From: Bacterioplanes sp.
GTDB lineage: Bacteria; Pseudomonadota; Gammaproteobacteria; Pseudomonadales; Oceanobacteraceae
Direction: 5' to 3'
Length of the DNA: 64,000 bases
NCBI GenBank assembly: GCA_014859445.1
Contig: JACUUC010000013.1
Span: 1-64,000 of the forward strand
Under the pieces are notes generated by a model. That model was not told the DNA's origin, did not search any database, and saw nothing but the letters and a program-made list of their open reading frames with translations. A program made the translations under genes and the position numbers. Positions 1 through 10,600 of this stretch are shown piece after piece; position 1 is the stretch's first letter, and every line of letters starts with the position of its first letter.

Positions 1-36
1 GTCGAAATAGCTTGCAACACTGGGACGGGTCCATAT

Positions 37-124
37 AAGGGGGCCATGCCCCCGACAGCGGTTTTTGGCATGGGTAGGTTGGCCTGCCTAGCGGCAGGGT
101 TCGCGGGCATGGCCCGCTCCTACA
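37..124 (+). repeat. REP-like palindromic doublet (copy 1)
   Basis: This is a degenerate copy of a roughly 94-bp element found three more times at 17730-18027. The left half contains GGGGGCCATGCCCCC, the right half ends in CGGGCATGGCCCGCTCCTACA-type sequence, and the middle has the small palindrome GCCTGCC-GGCAGG. The layout of two inverted hairpins facing each other matches a BIME (paired REP). Known REPs of pseudomonads share the TAGGAGCGGGC core. The leftmost few bases are altered here (AAGGGGG instead of TAGGAGG). Open frames can be drawn through it into the downstream chemoreceptor, but they are not real coding sequence. Confidence 0.8.
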
Positions 125-165
125 AGAGTCGACCTGTGCATGATGCAGTTAACTTTGAGGTAATT

Positions 166-1797
166 ATGGCGTCTTCGATCGGAATCATTGGGTCCATGTC
201 AGTGGGCAAAAAATTGGTGACCAGTTTCGGTTTTATGGCCGTGCTTATTTTGTTTGTGGCGATCACCATTTCGGTGTCGTTATCCAACATGGCTGAAACG
301 GAAACATTGGCACGTGATGAAATGGGCGTGTTGTTGTTGCAATACGAGCGCGAGTTGGATCACGTGGTGTGGGCCAATGGCTTGGCCAATAGTTTGTTGT
401 TTAATCGTGCATTCACCGGTCAGCTTGACCCGACGCAGTGTGCTTTTGGTCGCTGGTACAATGAGTTCAGAAAGAGCGAGGCTTACCAGAAGGCGTCGCC
501 CGATTTGCGTCGTGCCATCGATGCGCTTGATAAGCCCCATAACGAGCTGCACGCGAGTGCACAAGACATTGCCAAGGCAACCAATGGCCGTGACTCGTTT
601 GTGATTTACGAACAGCGAACGCTGTCTCATTTGGGCAGTATGCGCCAGCAGTTAAACGACGTTCGCAGCTTGTTGCGAGAGCAGCAACAGGAATACGTTC
701 AGCGCGCTGAGGCGGCTGCAGAACGTGCAAACTTGGTGGTGTGGGTCACGACGGCGCTTGCCATCGCTATAGCGGGTATGTTGGCCATGTTATTGCGTTC
801 ACTGATCTCTCGCCCCATGAAGGCGTTAAAGAAAAAAGCAGAGCGTATCGCCGAGGGTGACTTGACCATGCCGCCCATGCGCGTGGAGTCAGCCGATGAA
901 GTGGGTTTGGCGGCCGCTGCGTTTAATACCATGCAAGATCAGCTCAGCGTGTTGGTTCGCGATTTATCGAACAGTGCGGATACGTTAGCGGTTGAGGCTG
1001 GGGTGGTGTCCGAGTCGACGGCGCAGACGGACAATGACTTGCGCAAGCAGGCGTCGGAAATTGAGCAGTTGGCGACAGCAATGAACGAAATGGCGGCGAC
1101 CATCAGTGAAGTGGCTCAGCACGCGCAATCGACCTCCGACGCAACCGGTGAATCACAACGCTTTGCGAATGACGGGCAAGGCATTGTGACTAAGGTGATG
1201 GAGTCGATTCGTTCATTGGCGTCCGGTGTGGATGAGGCATCGACCGTGATTGCCACGGTACAACAAGAAAGCGTCAATATTGGAACCATTCTGGATACCA
1301 TTCAGGCCATTGCTGAGCAAACGAACTTACTGGCGTTGAATGCGGCCATCGAGGCGGCTCGTGCTGGCGAGCAGGGGCGTGGTTTTGCGGTGGTCGCGGA
1401 TGAAGTACGTACTTTGGCGGCACGTACTCAGCACTCCACCTCGGAAATTAAAACGCTGATTGAGCGCTTGCAGCAAAGCTCGACGACGGCGGTGAACAGC
1501 ATGACGGCAGGTGTGAAACAGGCCAATTACAGCGTGCAAGAGGCGGATAAGGCAGGCGATGCGTTGCAGCAAATTACCTTGTCGGTGACGTCGATTACCG
1601 ATATGACGCATCAAATTGCCAGTGCCACGGAAGAGCAAAGTTTGGTGGTTAAGGAAATGGATCGCAATTTGATTCAAGTCAATCAGTTGACCGAAAGCAC
1701 TAAAGAGCGCTCCAGTGTGGCGGATGAGGCGTCGGAGCGTTTGGAAAAAACAGCGCGCGAATTGCAAGTCATTACTAAGCGCTTCAAGTTGTCGTAA
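166..1797 (+). CDS. Methyl-accepting chemotaxis protein with periplasmic CZB-type sensor
   Basis: A 543-residue chemoreceptor that should signal through CheA/CheW. Residues about 19-40 and 187-210 form two membrane segments. The 150 residues between them carry a CZB-like zinc site: H66 (DHVVWAN), C92 in QCAFGRWY, and H125/H129 (PHNELH). A HAMP region follows, then the conserved signalling hairpin around residue 384 ([20 protein letters not shown]). In the family this 3His/1Cys site binds zinc and can respond to redox or hypochlorous acid; ligand here is inference. I chose the ATG at 166 because GAGG lies five bases upstream; the in-frame extension back to 46 is entirely REP sequence. No che genes adjoin it, so it is an orphan receptor. 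Confidence 0.93.
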   Translation: MASSIGIIGSMSVGKKLVTSFGFMAVLILFVAITISVSLSNMAETETLARDEMGVLLLQYERELDHVVWANGLANSLLFNRAFTGQLDPTQCAFGRWYNEFRKSEAYQKASPDLRRAIDALDKPHNELHASAQDIAKATNGRDSFVIYEQRTLSHLGSMRQQLNDVRSLLREQQQEYVQRAEAAAERANLVVWVTTALAIAIAGMLAMLLRSLISRPMKALKKKAERIAEGDLTMPPMRVESADEVGLAAAAFNTMQDQLSVLVRDLSNSADTLAVEAGVVSESTAQTDNDLRKQASEIEQLATAMNEMAATISEVAQHAQSTSDATGESQRFANDGQGIVTKVMESIRSLASGVDEASTVIATVQQESVNIGTILDTIQAIAEQTNLLALNAAIEAARAGEQGRGFAVVADEVRTLAARTQHSTSEIKTLIERLQQSSTTAVNSMTAGVKQANYSVQEADKAGDALQQITLSVTSITDMTHQIASATEEQSLVVKEMDRNLIQVNQLTESTKERSSVADEASERLEKTARELQVITKRFKLS

Positions 1798-1816
1798 CGT
1801 ATCCGACTAAATTAGT

Positions 1817-1860
1817 CAGAAATGCCGTGTCAGAGCGTGTTAAGCGGCATGGCATTTCTG
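1817..1860 (+). terminator. Hairpin after the chemoreceptor gene
   Basis: CAGAAATGCC (1817-1826) pairs perfectly with GGCATTTCTG (1851-1860). It lies 20 bases after the chemoreceptor stop. There is no T-run after the second arm, so it is at best a weak intrinsic terminator. The following TACAAT (1862-1867) could be a -10 element for ygiQ, but no good -35 is visible. Confidence 0.4.
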
Positions 1861-1900
1861 CTACAATGAGCATCTCTCAGCTTATTGATTAGTTTTCTTC

Positions 1901-4135
1901 ATGTCCTTACCAAAACCTAATTTATTTTCTCATTATCCTTACTGGGCAGAATGCTTCGGTACGGCACCGTTTTTGCCCATGTCACGAGCAGAGATGGATC
2001 AATTGGGCTGGGATAGCTGTGATGTGATTTTGGTCACGGGCGATGCCTACGTTGATCACCCAAGCTTTGGTATGGCGGTCATGGGGCGCATGTTGGAGTC
2101 GCAAGGCTTTCGTGTGGGCATTATTGCTCAGCCCGATTGGAATGACCCTGCCGAGTTCACCAAGTTGGGTAAACCCAATTTCTATTTTGGTGTGACGGCG
2201 GGCAACATGGACTCGCTGATTAATAAATACACGGCGGATTTGAAAGTCCGTAACGACGATGCTTACACCCCCAATGGCGAAGCGGGCAAACGCCCTGATC
2301 GCGCGGTGATTGTGTATTCGCAAAAATGTCGTCAAGCCTATAAAGACGTACCGATTGTGATCGGCGGTATTGAGGCCAGTTTGCGTCGTATCGCGCAGTA
2401 CGATTATTGGAGTGATCAAGTTCGTCGTTCGGTGTTGATTGATTCGGGCGCGGATATTTTATTGTACGGCAACGCCGAACGCGCCATCGTCGATCTGACG
2501 CACGCACTGGCGGCGGGGCGTCCCATCGAAGACATCACCGACCTGCGCGGTACTGCGGTGATTCGTTCGGCGACGCCAGCCGGTTGGTTTGAAATTGACT
2601 CGACGCGTATTGATTGGCCGGGGCGGATTGATGAGATTCCCAATCCGTACGAAATGAAAGATACGGAAAACATGACGTGCAGCACGACCGATACCGATGC
2701 GGATGATGACGTCATGCCGGTGAAAATCATCCCGATGCCATTGCAACGTAAGATTGACCACGACCCAGAAAAAACCGTGGTGCGTTTACCGTCGTTTGAA
2801 AAAGTGAAAAACGATTCGGCCTTGTATGCGCATGCGTCTCGGGTGCTACATCAAGAGGCCAACCCATACAACGCACGACCGTTGATTCAACGTCATGGCA
2901 CGCAAGAAGTGTGGGTGAATCCTCCACCGATTCCGCTCGAAACGGATGAGATGGACGCGGTATTTGGTTTTGCCTATCAACGTATTCCGCACCCCAGTTA
3001 CGGTGATGCGAAAATACCGGCTTACGACATGATTCGTTTTTCGGTGAATATCATGCGCGGTTGTTTTGGTGGTTGCACTTTCTGTTCCATCACCGAACAC
3101 GAAGGGCGAATCATTCAAAATCGGTCGCAAGAATCCATCATTAACGAAATTGAAGAAATTCGTGACAAGGTGCCGGGTTTTACCGGTACGATCTCGGATC
3201 TGGGTGGGCCGACCGCCAATATGTATCGCTTGCAGTGCAAAAGCGAAGAAATCTTAAAGAGCTGCCGTCGTTTGTCGTGTGTGTTTCCGGGAATCTGTAA
3301 GAACTTGGAAACCAGTCATGAACACACCACGGCCTTGTACCGCGCGGCACGTCAAATACCGGGTGTGAAGCGCATTGCCATTGCCTCGGGCTTGCGTTAT
3401 GACTTGGCCGTTCGAGATCCTGAGTACGTGCGTGAGTTGGTGACTCACCATGTGGGCGGTTATTTAAAAATCGCGCCGGAACATACCGAAGAAAACGTGC
3501 TGAACAAGATGATGAAGCCGGGTATGGGCACGTACGATGCGTTCAAAAAAATGTTCGATCGTTATTCGAAAGAAGCGGGCAAAGAGCAGTATTTGATTCC
3601 GTATTTCATTGCGGCGCATCCCGGTACCGAAACCAAAGACATGATGAATTTGGCGCGCTGGCTAAAGCGTAATAAGTTCCGTGTTGATCAGGTGCAAACG
3701 TTTTACCCGTCGCCCATGTCGTTGGCAACCGCGATGTATCACTCTGAGCGCAATCCATTGCAGCGCATGAGTTACAAATCCAACAAAATGCCAATCCCGC
3801 GTGACCTAAAAGAGCGGCAGTTGCAAAAAGCCTTCTTGCGTTATCACGAGCCGAAAAACTGGCCGATGTTGCGAGCTGAGTTGAAAGCCATGGGGCGTCA
3901 TGACCTAATTGGTTCGGGTGCCAATGCGCTTATTCCGGCAGAAGATGCGCCCACCGATCGCGGTGCTCGCCCCGGATTTAAGCCTAATCAAGGTGCAAAA
4001 TCATCGAGCCGTAGCAAAGCAGGATCGAGCCGTGCCAAAGCGGGGACGACATCGAATATGAGCGGCCAGACGGCGGCAACCAAGGCAAACAAAGCGGCCA
4101 AGCCCGCTAAGTCTGGCTTTAAACGTAAGCCGTAA
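1901..4135 (+). CDS. ygiQ: YgiQ-family radical SAM protein
   Basis: A 744-residue member of the YgiQ (UPF0313) radical SAM family. The [4Fe-4S]/SAM motif is C388-x3-C392-x2-C395 ([17 protein letters not shown]). The N-terminal YgiQ-specific domain ([40 protein letters not shown]) and the C-terminal part ([37 protein letters not shown]) are typical. The enzyme's substrate is not established. The last 60 or so residues are a low-complexity Lys/Ala/Ser/Arg tail that may bind nucleic acid; that is inference. The gene stands alone, with recC starting 89 bases later. Confidence 0.93.
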   Translation: MSLPKPNLFSHYPYWAECFGTAPFLPMSRAEMDQLGWDSCDVILVTGDAYVDHPSFGMAVMGRMLESQGFRVGIIAQPDWNDPAEFTKLGKPNFYFGVTAGNMDSLINKYTADLKVRNDDAYTPNGEAGKRPDRAVIVYSQKCRQAYKDVPIVIGGIEASLRRIAQYDYWSDQVRRSVLIDSGADILLYGNAERAIVDLTHALAAGRPIEDITDLRGTAVIRSATPAGWFEIDSTRIDWPGRIDEIPNPYEMKDTENMTCSTTDTDADDDVMPVKIIPMPLQRKIDHDPEKTVVRLPSFEKVKNDSALYAHASRVLHQEANPYNARPLIQRHGTQEVWVNPPPIPLETDEMDAVFGFAYQRIPHPSYGDAKIPAYDMIRFSVNIMRGCFGGCTFCSITEHEGRIIQNRSQESIINEIEEIRDKVPGFTGTISDLGGPTANMYRLQCKSEEILKSCRRLSCVFPGICKNLETSHEHTTALYRAARQIPGVKRIAIASGLRYDLAVRDPEYVRELVTHHVGGYLKIAPEHTEENVLNKMMKPGMGTYDAFKKMFDRYSKEAGKEQYLIPYFIAAHPGTETKDMMNLARWLKRNKFRVDQVQTFYPSPMSLATAMYHSERNPLQRMSYKSNKMPIPRDLKERQLQKAFLRYHEPKNWPMLRAELKAMGRHDLIGSGANALIPAEDAPTDRGARPGFKPNQGAKSSSRSKAGSSRAKAGTTSNMSGQTAATKANKAAKPAKSGFKRKP

Positions 4136-4158
4136 TCATTCGAGGCTGACCGTTGCGT

Positions 4159-4218
4159 CCTTGCTGGATCATGAGATACTGACGTTGTCAGCAAGACCAT
4201 TTCATGAATCCAGCAAGG
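4159..4218 (+). promoter_or_regulatory. Long hairpin covering the recC ribosome binding site
   Basis: CCTTGCTGGATCATGAGAT (4159-4177) pairs with ATTTCATGAATCCAGCAAGG (4199-4218) with one bulged base and one G-U pair. The 21-base loop itself holds CTGAC-GTT-GTCAG (4179-4191). The 3' arm ends inside the AAGGGA Shine-Dalgarno (4215-4220) four bases before the recC ATG at 4225, so a transcript starting upstream would fold its ribosome binding site away. No T-run follows, so this does not look like an intrinsic terminator. A translational control role is inference. Confidence 0.6.
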
Positions 4219-4224
4219 GATTGT

Positions 4225-7200
4225 ATGTTCCGTCTGTATCACTCAAACGATTTGGATGTCTTAAAAGGCATCCTGATTAACATGTTAGGCAATGACCCTG
4301 TCGACCCATTTCAGCGCGATGCCATCTTGGTGCAAAGCCAAGGCATGGCGCATTGGCTAAAAATGCAGCTGGCTGATGGCTTGGGCATTGCAGCCCAAAT
4401 CGATTTTCCCCTGCCGTCGAGCTTTGTCTGGAGCATATTCAATGCACTGAATCCGGAATTGCCAGAACGTTCGCATTTCGATAAACAGCCCATGATGTGG
4501 CGCTTGTTGCGTTTATTGCCTGAGCTGGCACAGCAGCCAGCGTGTGCCGACATTGCCGATTACCTGAAGGATGACGAGCAGGGCGTTAAGACATACCAAT
4601 TGGCACAAACGCTTGCTGATGTGTTCGATCAATATTTGGTTTATCGTCCTGACTGGTTATTGCACTGGGAAGCGGGTCATAACGATTTAGCAACGGCACA
4701 AACCCCCAGTGGCGTCGATCTCAGTTATCCGTGGCAGCCTTATGTGTGGCGGGCGTTGGTGGCTGATAGTGCGGAGTTGGGTCAGTCCATCCAACACCGT
4801 GCTCAGTTGTTGACGCAGTTACAAACCCAAGTCAAACAGTACCCCGAACGTTTATCGCTTTTGCCGAAACGCATTGCCGTATTTGGTATTGCCGCTTTGC
4901 CAGCCAGTTATTGGTCGGTCTTGCACGCCATCGCTGAGGTGGTCGATGTGCATTTTTTCTTGCTCAATCCGTGTCGTAATTATTGGGGTGACATTGTCGA
5001 TGATCGGACGTTGTTGCAGCGCATAAGTCAGCAGCCGGATAACGCTCAGTTGCTTGAACGCGGCAATCCGTTGCTGGCGTCATGGGGGAAGTTAGGTCGG
5101 GATTTTTTAACCCTTGTGCATGAACAAACCATTCAAGATATTGACGCCTACGTCGACATTGAGCCTGCCACTTTATTGCAACACGTGCAGCGCGATATTT
5201 TGCAGCTGCACGATCGCATGCAGGCCGCGTACAGTGTTGAGGCACTAGAGCACAGTCATTTTAAGCAGATTGTTGATGCCAATGATCGCAGTGTGCGCTT
5301 GGTGAGTGCGCATAGTCCTTTGCGTGAAGTACAGCGTTTGCATGATCAGATTGTGTATTGGTTGAACCATAATGATGACCTTGAACCACGCGATATTGTG
5401 GTTATGGTGCCCGATATTGACCAATACGCGCCCTATATTGATGCCGTATTTGGCAGTGCCAGTGACTATGTTCCTTGGGCCATTGCCGATCAGTCACAAA
5501 GCCAAGAAAACCCACTCATCAACAGTTTTTTATCGTTGATGAACTTGACCGACAGTCGCTTGAGTGTGACTGAGGTGCAAGACTGGTTAGATGTCCCTGC
5601 CATTCGTCGCCGCTTTCAGATCAGTGAGCACGATTTGCCCACGCTGCATGATTGGTTGCGCCGAGCGCACATCCGCTGGGGTTTAGATGGTAAGCAGCGT
5701 CAACAGTTAGGGTTGCCTGATTTTGGTCAGAACAGCTGGCGTCAAGGATTGCGACAGCTGTTGCTGGGGTTGTTATTACCCGATGGCAGTGCACCTTGGC
5801 AGGGTGATTGGCCAATCAGTGCGGTGGAAGGCAATGCAGCGGAATTGTTAGGTAAGTTAATGCATTTCATTGATCGCTTGGCGCATTGGCAAACGCAATT
5901 GCTCGTGCCGTCAACGGTGTCGGACTGGCCATCCTTGCTGCATGAGTTACTCGTTGATTTTTACGAGGGCGACAATGAGGATCTGGCATCCCTACAACGC
6001 ATTCGAGACACCATTGAAAGCTGGCAGCAGCACGTTGTCGACGCTGCGTTGACTACCCCGCTCAGTTTGCGTGTTATTCGTCATTGGTTTGTCCAGCAAT
6101 TGGCACAAGCGGGCGGATGGCAGCGCTTTTTAGCGGGCCCGGTGAATTTCTGTACACTCATGCCCATGCGTTCCATTCCCTTTAAAGCGGTTTGCATGCT
6201 GGGGATGAATGATGCCGATTATCCGCGTCGAGTGACGCCGGTGGGCTTTGATTTATTGGCCTGTACGCCTACGCGTCGTGGTGATCGCTCTCGTCGCGAT
6301 GACGATCGTTATTTGTTTTTAGAGGCCGTTTGTTCGGCACAATCGTATTTGTATTTGAGTTTTCGTGGCCATACCGCACGTGATAATGCCGAACAACAGC
6401 CGTCGGTTTTGCTCAGTGAATTATTGGATTACGTGTGTGCCGGCTATTGCTTAGCTGACGACATCGAACTCAATGGCCGAGACAGCGCTCAGAAATTGCG
6501 TGCACATCTACAGGAGTGCTTACCACTACAGCCCTTCCATCCGCAGGTGTTTAACCGTGGGGACGACCAGGTGGGCAGTTATCACCGATTGTGGGCTGGG
6601 GTGGCTCAGGTACCTGAACGACGTAATCAAGACAAGGCGATGACCGACACGTCGCTGCCATTGCCAGCCTCAGAGGAGGATGGGTTGTTACTATGGGACG
6701 ACGTTAAGGACGCACTCCTACGCAGTGCGCGTTTTTTTGCCAAGCGGCGCTTACGTGTTTCCCTCGATGTGTATTGGCAAGAACAAGACGATGAGGAACC
6801 GTTTGCTCTTGATGCATTGCAGTTGTTTCAACTGCGTCAGTCGTGGTTGCAGCAAACATTAGAGCGCGATGCCGATGTGCCATGGATTGCATTTAGCGAA
6901 CAACAGCACGCCCTTGGCAATATTCCTGTCGGGGCCATGGGTGACTTAGTCAGCCAAGCGCAAGTGCAACCGATGCAATCCCTGTGGCAAGGACTGCGAC
7001 CTATGTTGCAGCACCCGCACGATTTGGCGAGCGTTCGTGTGCCGGTGTTGTGCCCAGCACAACAGTCACTCGTCGTAATGGCTGATATCAACCCCTGTTA
7101 CCGCATTCACGACGCGTATTACCAGATACGTTATCGTGCCGGAGCGATACGGGGTGCTCAAGTCCTGCAAAGCTGGCTTGATTTGGTGGTGGCTCGCTTA

Positions 7201-7620
7201 GCCGATCCAGAGCAAGACATGCTGGCCGCAGCCTTCGTGGTCGGACTTGAGAAAGGGCAGATACAAGGTTGGCGTATTCGGATGCCATCGCTGTCGACCG
7301 CACAGGAGGCGTTGCAGCAAATTTTGGCTTGGTATTGGCAAAGTTGGTGTGAACCCGTGTTGTTGTTACCGAATGTGTTGTGGACATTACAAGGTGTTTC
7401 GCCTGAAGAACGCCTCGTTCAGTTAGCGCAGACGTTGAGTAAAGACGACTTTGAAATGAACGATCTTTACGTACAGCGGTTTGCTCAACAGGCCCTTCAG
7501 GCGCTGCAAACGGAAGACGGACAAAACCAATGGCTAGACACCTTTATGCCATTTTTTACTCAGTTAGCGGCGCATTGTCAGCCCCTTGATCGTGATGCGT
7601 TAATGGAGTTTGTATCATGA
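4225..7620 (+). CDS. recC: Exodeoxyribonuclease V gamma subunit RecC
   Basis: RecC is the scanning subunit of RecBCD, which loads on double-stranded ends, recognises Chi and feeds the 3' strand to RecA. The 1,131-residue product begins MFRLYHSNDLDVLKG, matching the family start, and continues with ILVQSQGMAHWLKMQLAD and IDFPLPSSFVWSIF, both characteristic of RecC. Length is close to the E. coli protein. The ATG at 4225 is preferred over an in-frame ATG at 4204 because it matches the family N-terminus and has AAGGGA four bases upstream. It overlaps recB by four bases (ATGA), so the two are translationally coupled. No ptrA lies between recC and recB, unlike E. coli. Confidence 0.95.
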   Translation: MFRLYHSNDLDVLKGILINMLGNDPVDPFQRDAILVQSQGMAHWLKMQLADGLGIAAQIDFPLPSSFVWSIFNALNPELPERSHFDKQPMMWRLLRLLPELAQQPACADIADYLKDDEQGVKTYQLAQTLADVFDQYLVYRPDWLLHWEAGHNDLATAQTPSGVDLSYPWQPYVWRALVADSAELGQSIQHRAQLLTQLQTQVKQYPERLSLLPKRIAVFGIAALPASYWSVLHAIAEVVDVHFFLLNPCRNYWGDIVDDRTLLQRISQQPDNAQLLERGNPLLASWGKLGRDFLTLVHEQTIQDIDAYVDIEPATLLQHVQRDILQLHDRMQAAYSVEALEHSHFKQIVDANDRSVRLVSAHSPLREVQRLHDQIVYWLNHNDDLEPRDIVVMVPDIDQYAPYIDAVFGSASDYVPWAIADQSQSQENPLINSFLSLMNLTDSRLSVTEVQDWLDVPAIRRRFQISEHDLPTLHDWLRRAHIRWGLDGKQRQQLGLPDFGQNSWRQGLRQLLLGLLLPDGSAPWQGDWPISAVEGNAAELLGKLMHFIDRLAHWQTQLLVPSTVSDWPSLLHELLVDFYEGDNEDLASLQRIRDTIESWQQHVVDAALTTPLSLRVIRHWFVQQLAQAGGWQRFLAGPVNFCTLMPMRSIPFKAVCMLGMNDADYPRRVTPVGFDLLACTPTRRGDRSRRDDDRYLFLEAVCSAQSYLYLSFRGHTARDNAEQQPSVLLSELLDYVCAGYCLADDIELNGRDSAQKLRAHLQECLPLQPFHPQVFNRGDDQVGSYHRLWAGVAQVPERRNQDKAMTDTSLPLPASEEDGLLLWDDVKDALLRSARFFAKRRLRVSLDVYWQEQDDEEPFALDALQLFQLRQSWLQQTLERDADVPWIAFSEQQHALGNIPVGAMGDLVSQAQVQPMQSLWQGLRPMLQHPHDLASVRVPVLCPAQQSLVVMADINPCYRIHDAYYQIRYRAGAIRGAQVLQSWLDLVVARLADPEQDMLAAAFVVGLEKGQIQGWRIRMPSLSTAQEALQQILAWYWQSWCEPVLLLPNVLWTLQGVSPEERLVQLAQTLSKDDFEMNDLYVQRFAQQALQALQTEDGQNQWLDTFMPFFTQLAAHCQPLDRDALMEFVS

Positions 7621-10600
7621 ACGTGCTGGATATCAACGCGTTTCCATTGGCTGGGCAGTCACTGATTGAAGCCAGTGCGGGCACCGGCAAAACCTATACC
7701 ATTACCGGCTTGTATAATCGCTTGATGATGGCGCATAACAGCCCATTTCCTCGTTTGTCGTGTGAGCAAATCTTGGTGGTGACCTTTACCCGTGCCGCCA
7801 CGGAAGAGTTACGTGGTCGCATTCGACAGCGTTTGCTACACAGCTACGAAGACAGTGTTCGTTTTCAGCAGCAGGTGCCGTTACACGATGCCGCCCTCCA
7901 GGCTCAGTTTGACGAACTGACCGACCAGAAGATGCCCTTATCCGATTGGTTGCAAGCGAATTTGGCCGCCATGGACAATGCGGCGATTTTTACCATTCAC
8001 GGATTTTGTCAGCGCATGTTGACGCAATTTGCGTTTGATAGTGGTTTGGTGTTTGAAGCGGAATTGGTATTGGATGCCGAACATTATCTGCAGCAAGCGT
8101 GTGCGGATGTGTGGCGACAAACCGTCTATCCGTTGACTCATGCTCAGGCACGTTGGGTACACAGCCAATATGCCGACCCCAATGCCGTATTGCGCTGGTT
8201 GCGGGCTTGGGTTGCGCGGCCCGATGTGCAGGTTATTCCTGCTCGTCCACCAAAGACGGTTGATGAATTATGGCAACGTGCTCAGCAGCAATATGAACAG
8301 CTGCAACGTTTGGCCAGCACCATGAGTGTTGAGGAAATCACTGATTTGGTCTTGAACTCGGGCGTTGCAGGTCGTTCTTACACCAAAAAGCACGTGCCAA
8401 ATTGGGCCTCGATCTTACTGGAGTATTGTCAGGGCGAAGCTATCCGCCCTCTGCCAAAGAACATCGAGCGTTTCACACCGAGCATGATGCAGTCGGCGCT
8501 CAAAGATGGCAAAACGTTGCCACAGCATGCACTGTTTGATGCGTTGCAGAGCTTTCTGGATAGTTTGCAACCGTTACCGATGGCGTTGCAACACCACTGG
8601 CTAGCCGATGTGCGTACACGGTATTTCGCGTTATTGGAGCAAGCGGGGGTGCTGACCAGCGACGATTTACTGCGTTTGTTGCAGCGTGCCTTGCAATCCA
8701 GTCAAGGTGAGGCGTTGGCACAGCGCATACGCCAGCTCTATCCCGTAGCAATGATCGATGAGTTTCAAGACACCGATGCCATTCAATACGATATTTTCAG
8801 TCGTATTTATCCACCCGCTGACGTGTCCCGTTCGGCGAATTATGGCCTGTATATGATCGGTGATCCGAAGCAAGCGATTTATGCGTTTCGTGGTGCCGAT
8901 ATTTTCACCTACATTCACGCGCGCCGAATACTGCCGGCAGAGCAACGTTTTACCTTGAAAACCAACTGGCGCAGTCATTCGCAGTTGGTGAAGGATGTGA
9001 ATCGCTTGTTCATCGACCACCCCAATCCTTTTTTGTATCAACACGACATTGATTATGTGGATGTCGATGCGGCTGGCTATGCCGATGCGTCTGCGTTAAC
9101 GGTGGGGGGGGAGACCATTGCGCCATTGCAGTGTTGGCTCGACCCCGAACCCATGAACAAAGCCGATGCGATGCCTTATGTGGCACAGCAAACGGCCGAG
9201 CGCATTCAGGCATTGCTGAACGGTGCCGGACGACTGGGTGGGCGTGACGTGAACGCCAGCGATGTGGCTATTTTGGTACGTAACCGTCAGCAAGCGGGCT
9301 GGATGCGAACGGCACTGGCAAAACAGGGCATTGGCAGCGTGTTCTTAACCCATGACAGTGTGTTTGATAGTGAACAAGCGCGCGATGTGTTGGTGCTATT
9401 GATGGCGGCCAGTGAGCCTGCGAATGAACGCGCGGTTCGCACCGCCATTGCGACACGCAGTCATGGCTTTGATGTACAGACTCTGCAGCAGTTACGAGAT
9501 GACGAACGCAGCTGGGAAGTCGAATTGGCCAATTTTCATGACTACCATCGATGTTGGCAGCAACGCGGCGTCATGGCCATGATCATGCGCTGGTTAGGTG
9601 ATCGTGAGCGTGCCATTCAACTGCGTCAGCAAGCGGATGGAGAGCGCTGTCTGACCAATATGATGCACTTAGGCGAACTGTTACAAACGCAAAGTCGTCG
9701 AGTGCGCGGCATGCAAGCGCTTATTCGTTGGCTCGGTGAGCGTATTTATCCGGCGGCAGGGCACGATGAACAGCGGAAAGGTGAAGAAGCGCAATTGCGC
9801 TTAGAAAGCGATGCCAATTTGGTCACCATCGTCACCATTCACAAATCCAAAGGGTTGGAATACCCCATCGTATTTTTGCCTTATCTATGGACCGATGCCA
9901 GCGATGTCCGTTCTGGCAGTGCCAGTAGCTATTGCGCTGATGGTCATGGAACCGTGTTGGATTTAACGCCGGATGAGCAAGCGAAAGCTCAGCAACAGCG
10001 TGAAGTGTTAGCGGAAAATGTACGATTGTTGTACGTGGCATTAACGCGTGCGCAGTACGCGTGTTTTATGCCCATCGCGGCGGCGATCGACGGTCGTTCG
10101 AAAAAAGCCTATTTGGCATCAACGGCTCTGGGTTATGTGCTCAATATCGCCGAGCAACCGAATTGGTCTGCGTTGCTTGATGGCCATGCCTCGTGTTCGA
10201 TTGCATCTTGGCCAAATTGGACACCGTCTTCGTTGGCGCGCAGTGATCGCGCATTAGCGGTGTTACCCGAGGCGGCATTATCGACATGGCAGGCCCAGTG
10301 GCACTGGCGTGTCAGTAGCTACAGTCAGTTAATCGCATCCAGTGATGATGTGGGCATCAGCGATACCCTATTGAACAGCGAGTACACTGAGGGTGGGCTG
10401 GACTGGGACGCCATGCAACCAGAATCGCCTGTCGTGACGGCCGCGAACAGTGCGTCAACCACGGTTGCTGAATCGACCAGCTTGATGCCGGTCGCGGTGA
10501 ATTTCCCCAAGGGGGCTATTCCGGGTACGTGTTTGCACGCCATTTTAGAAGACTGGGATTTCAATGATTTGGCGGCGCTAGCAACCATCTGCGCCCAACA

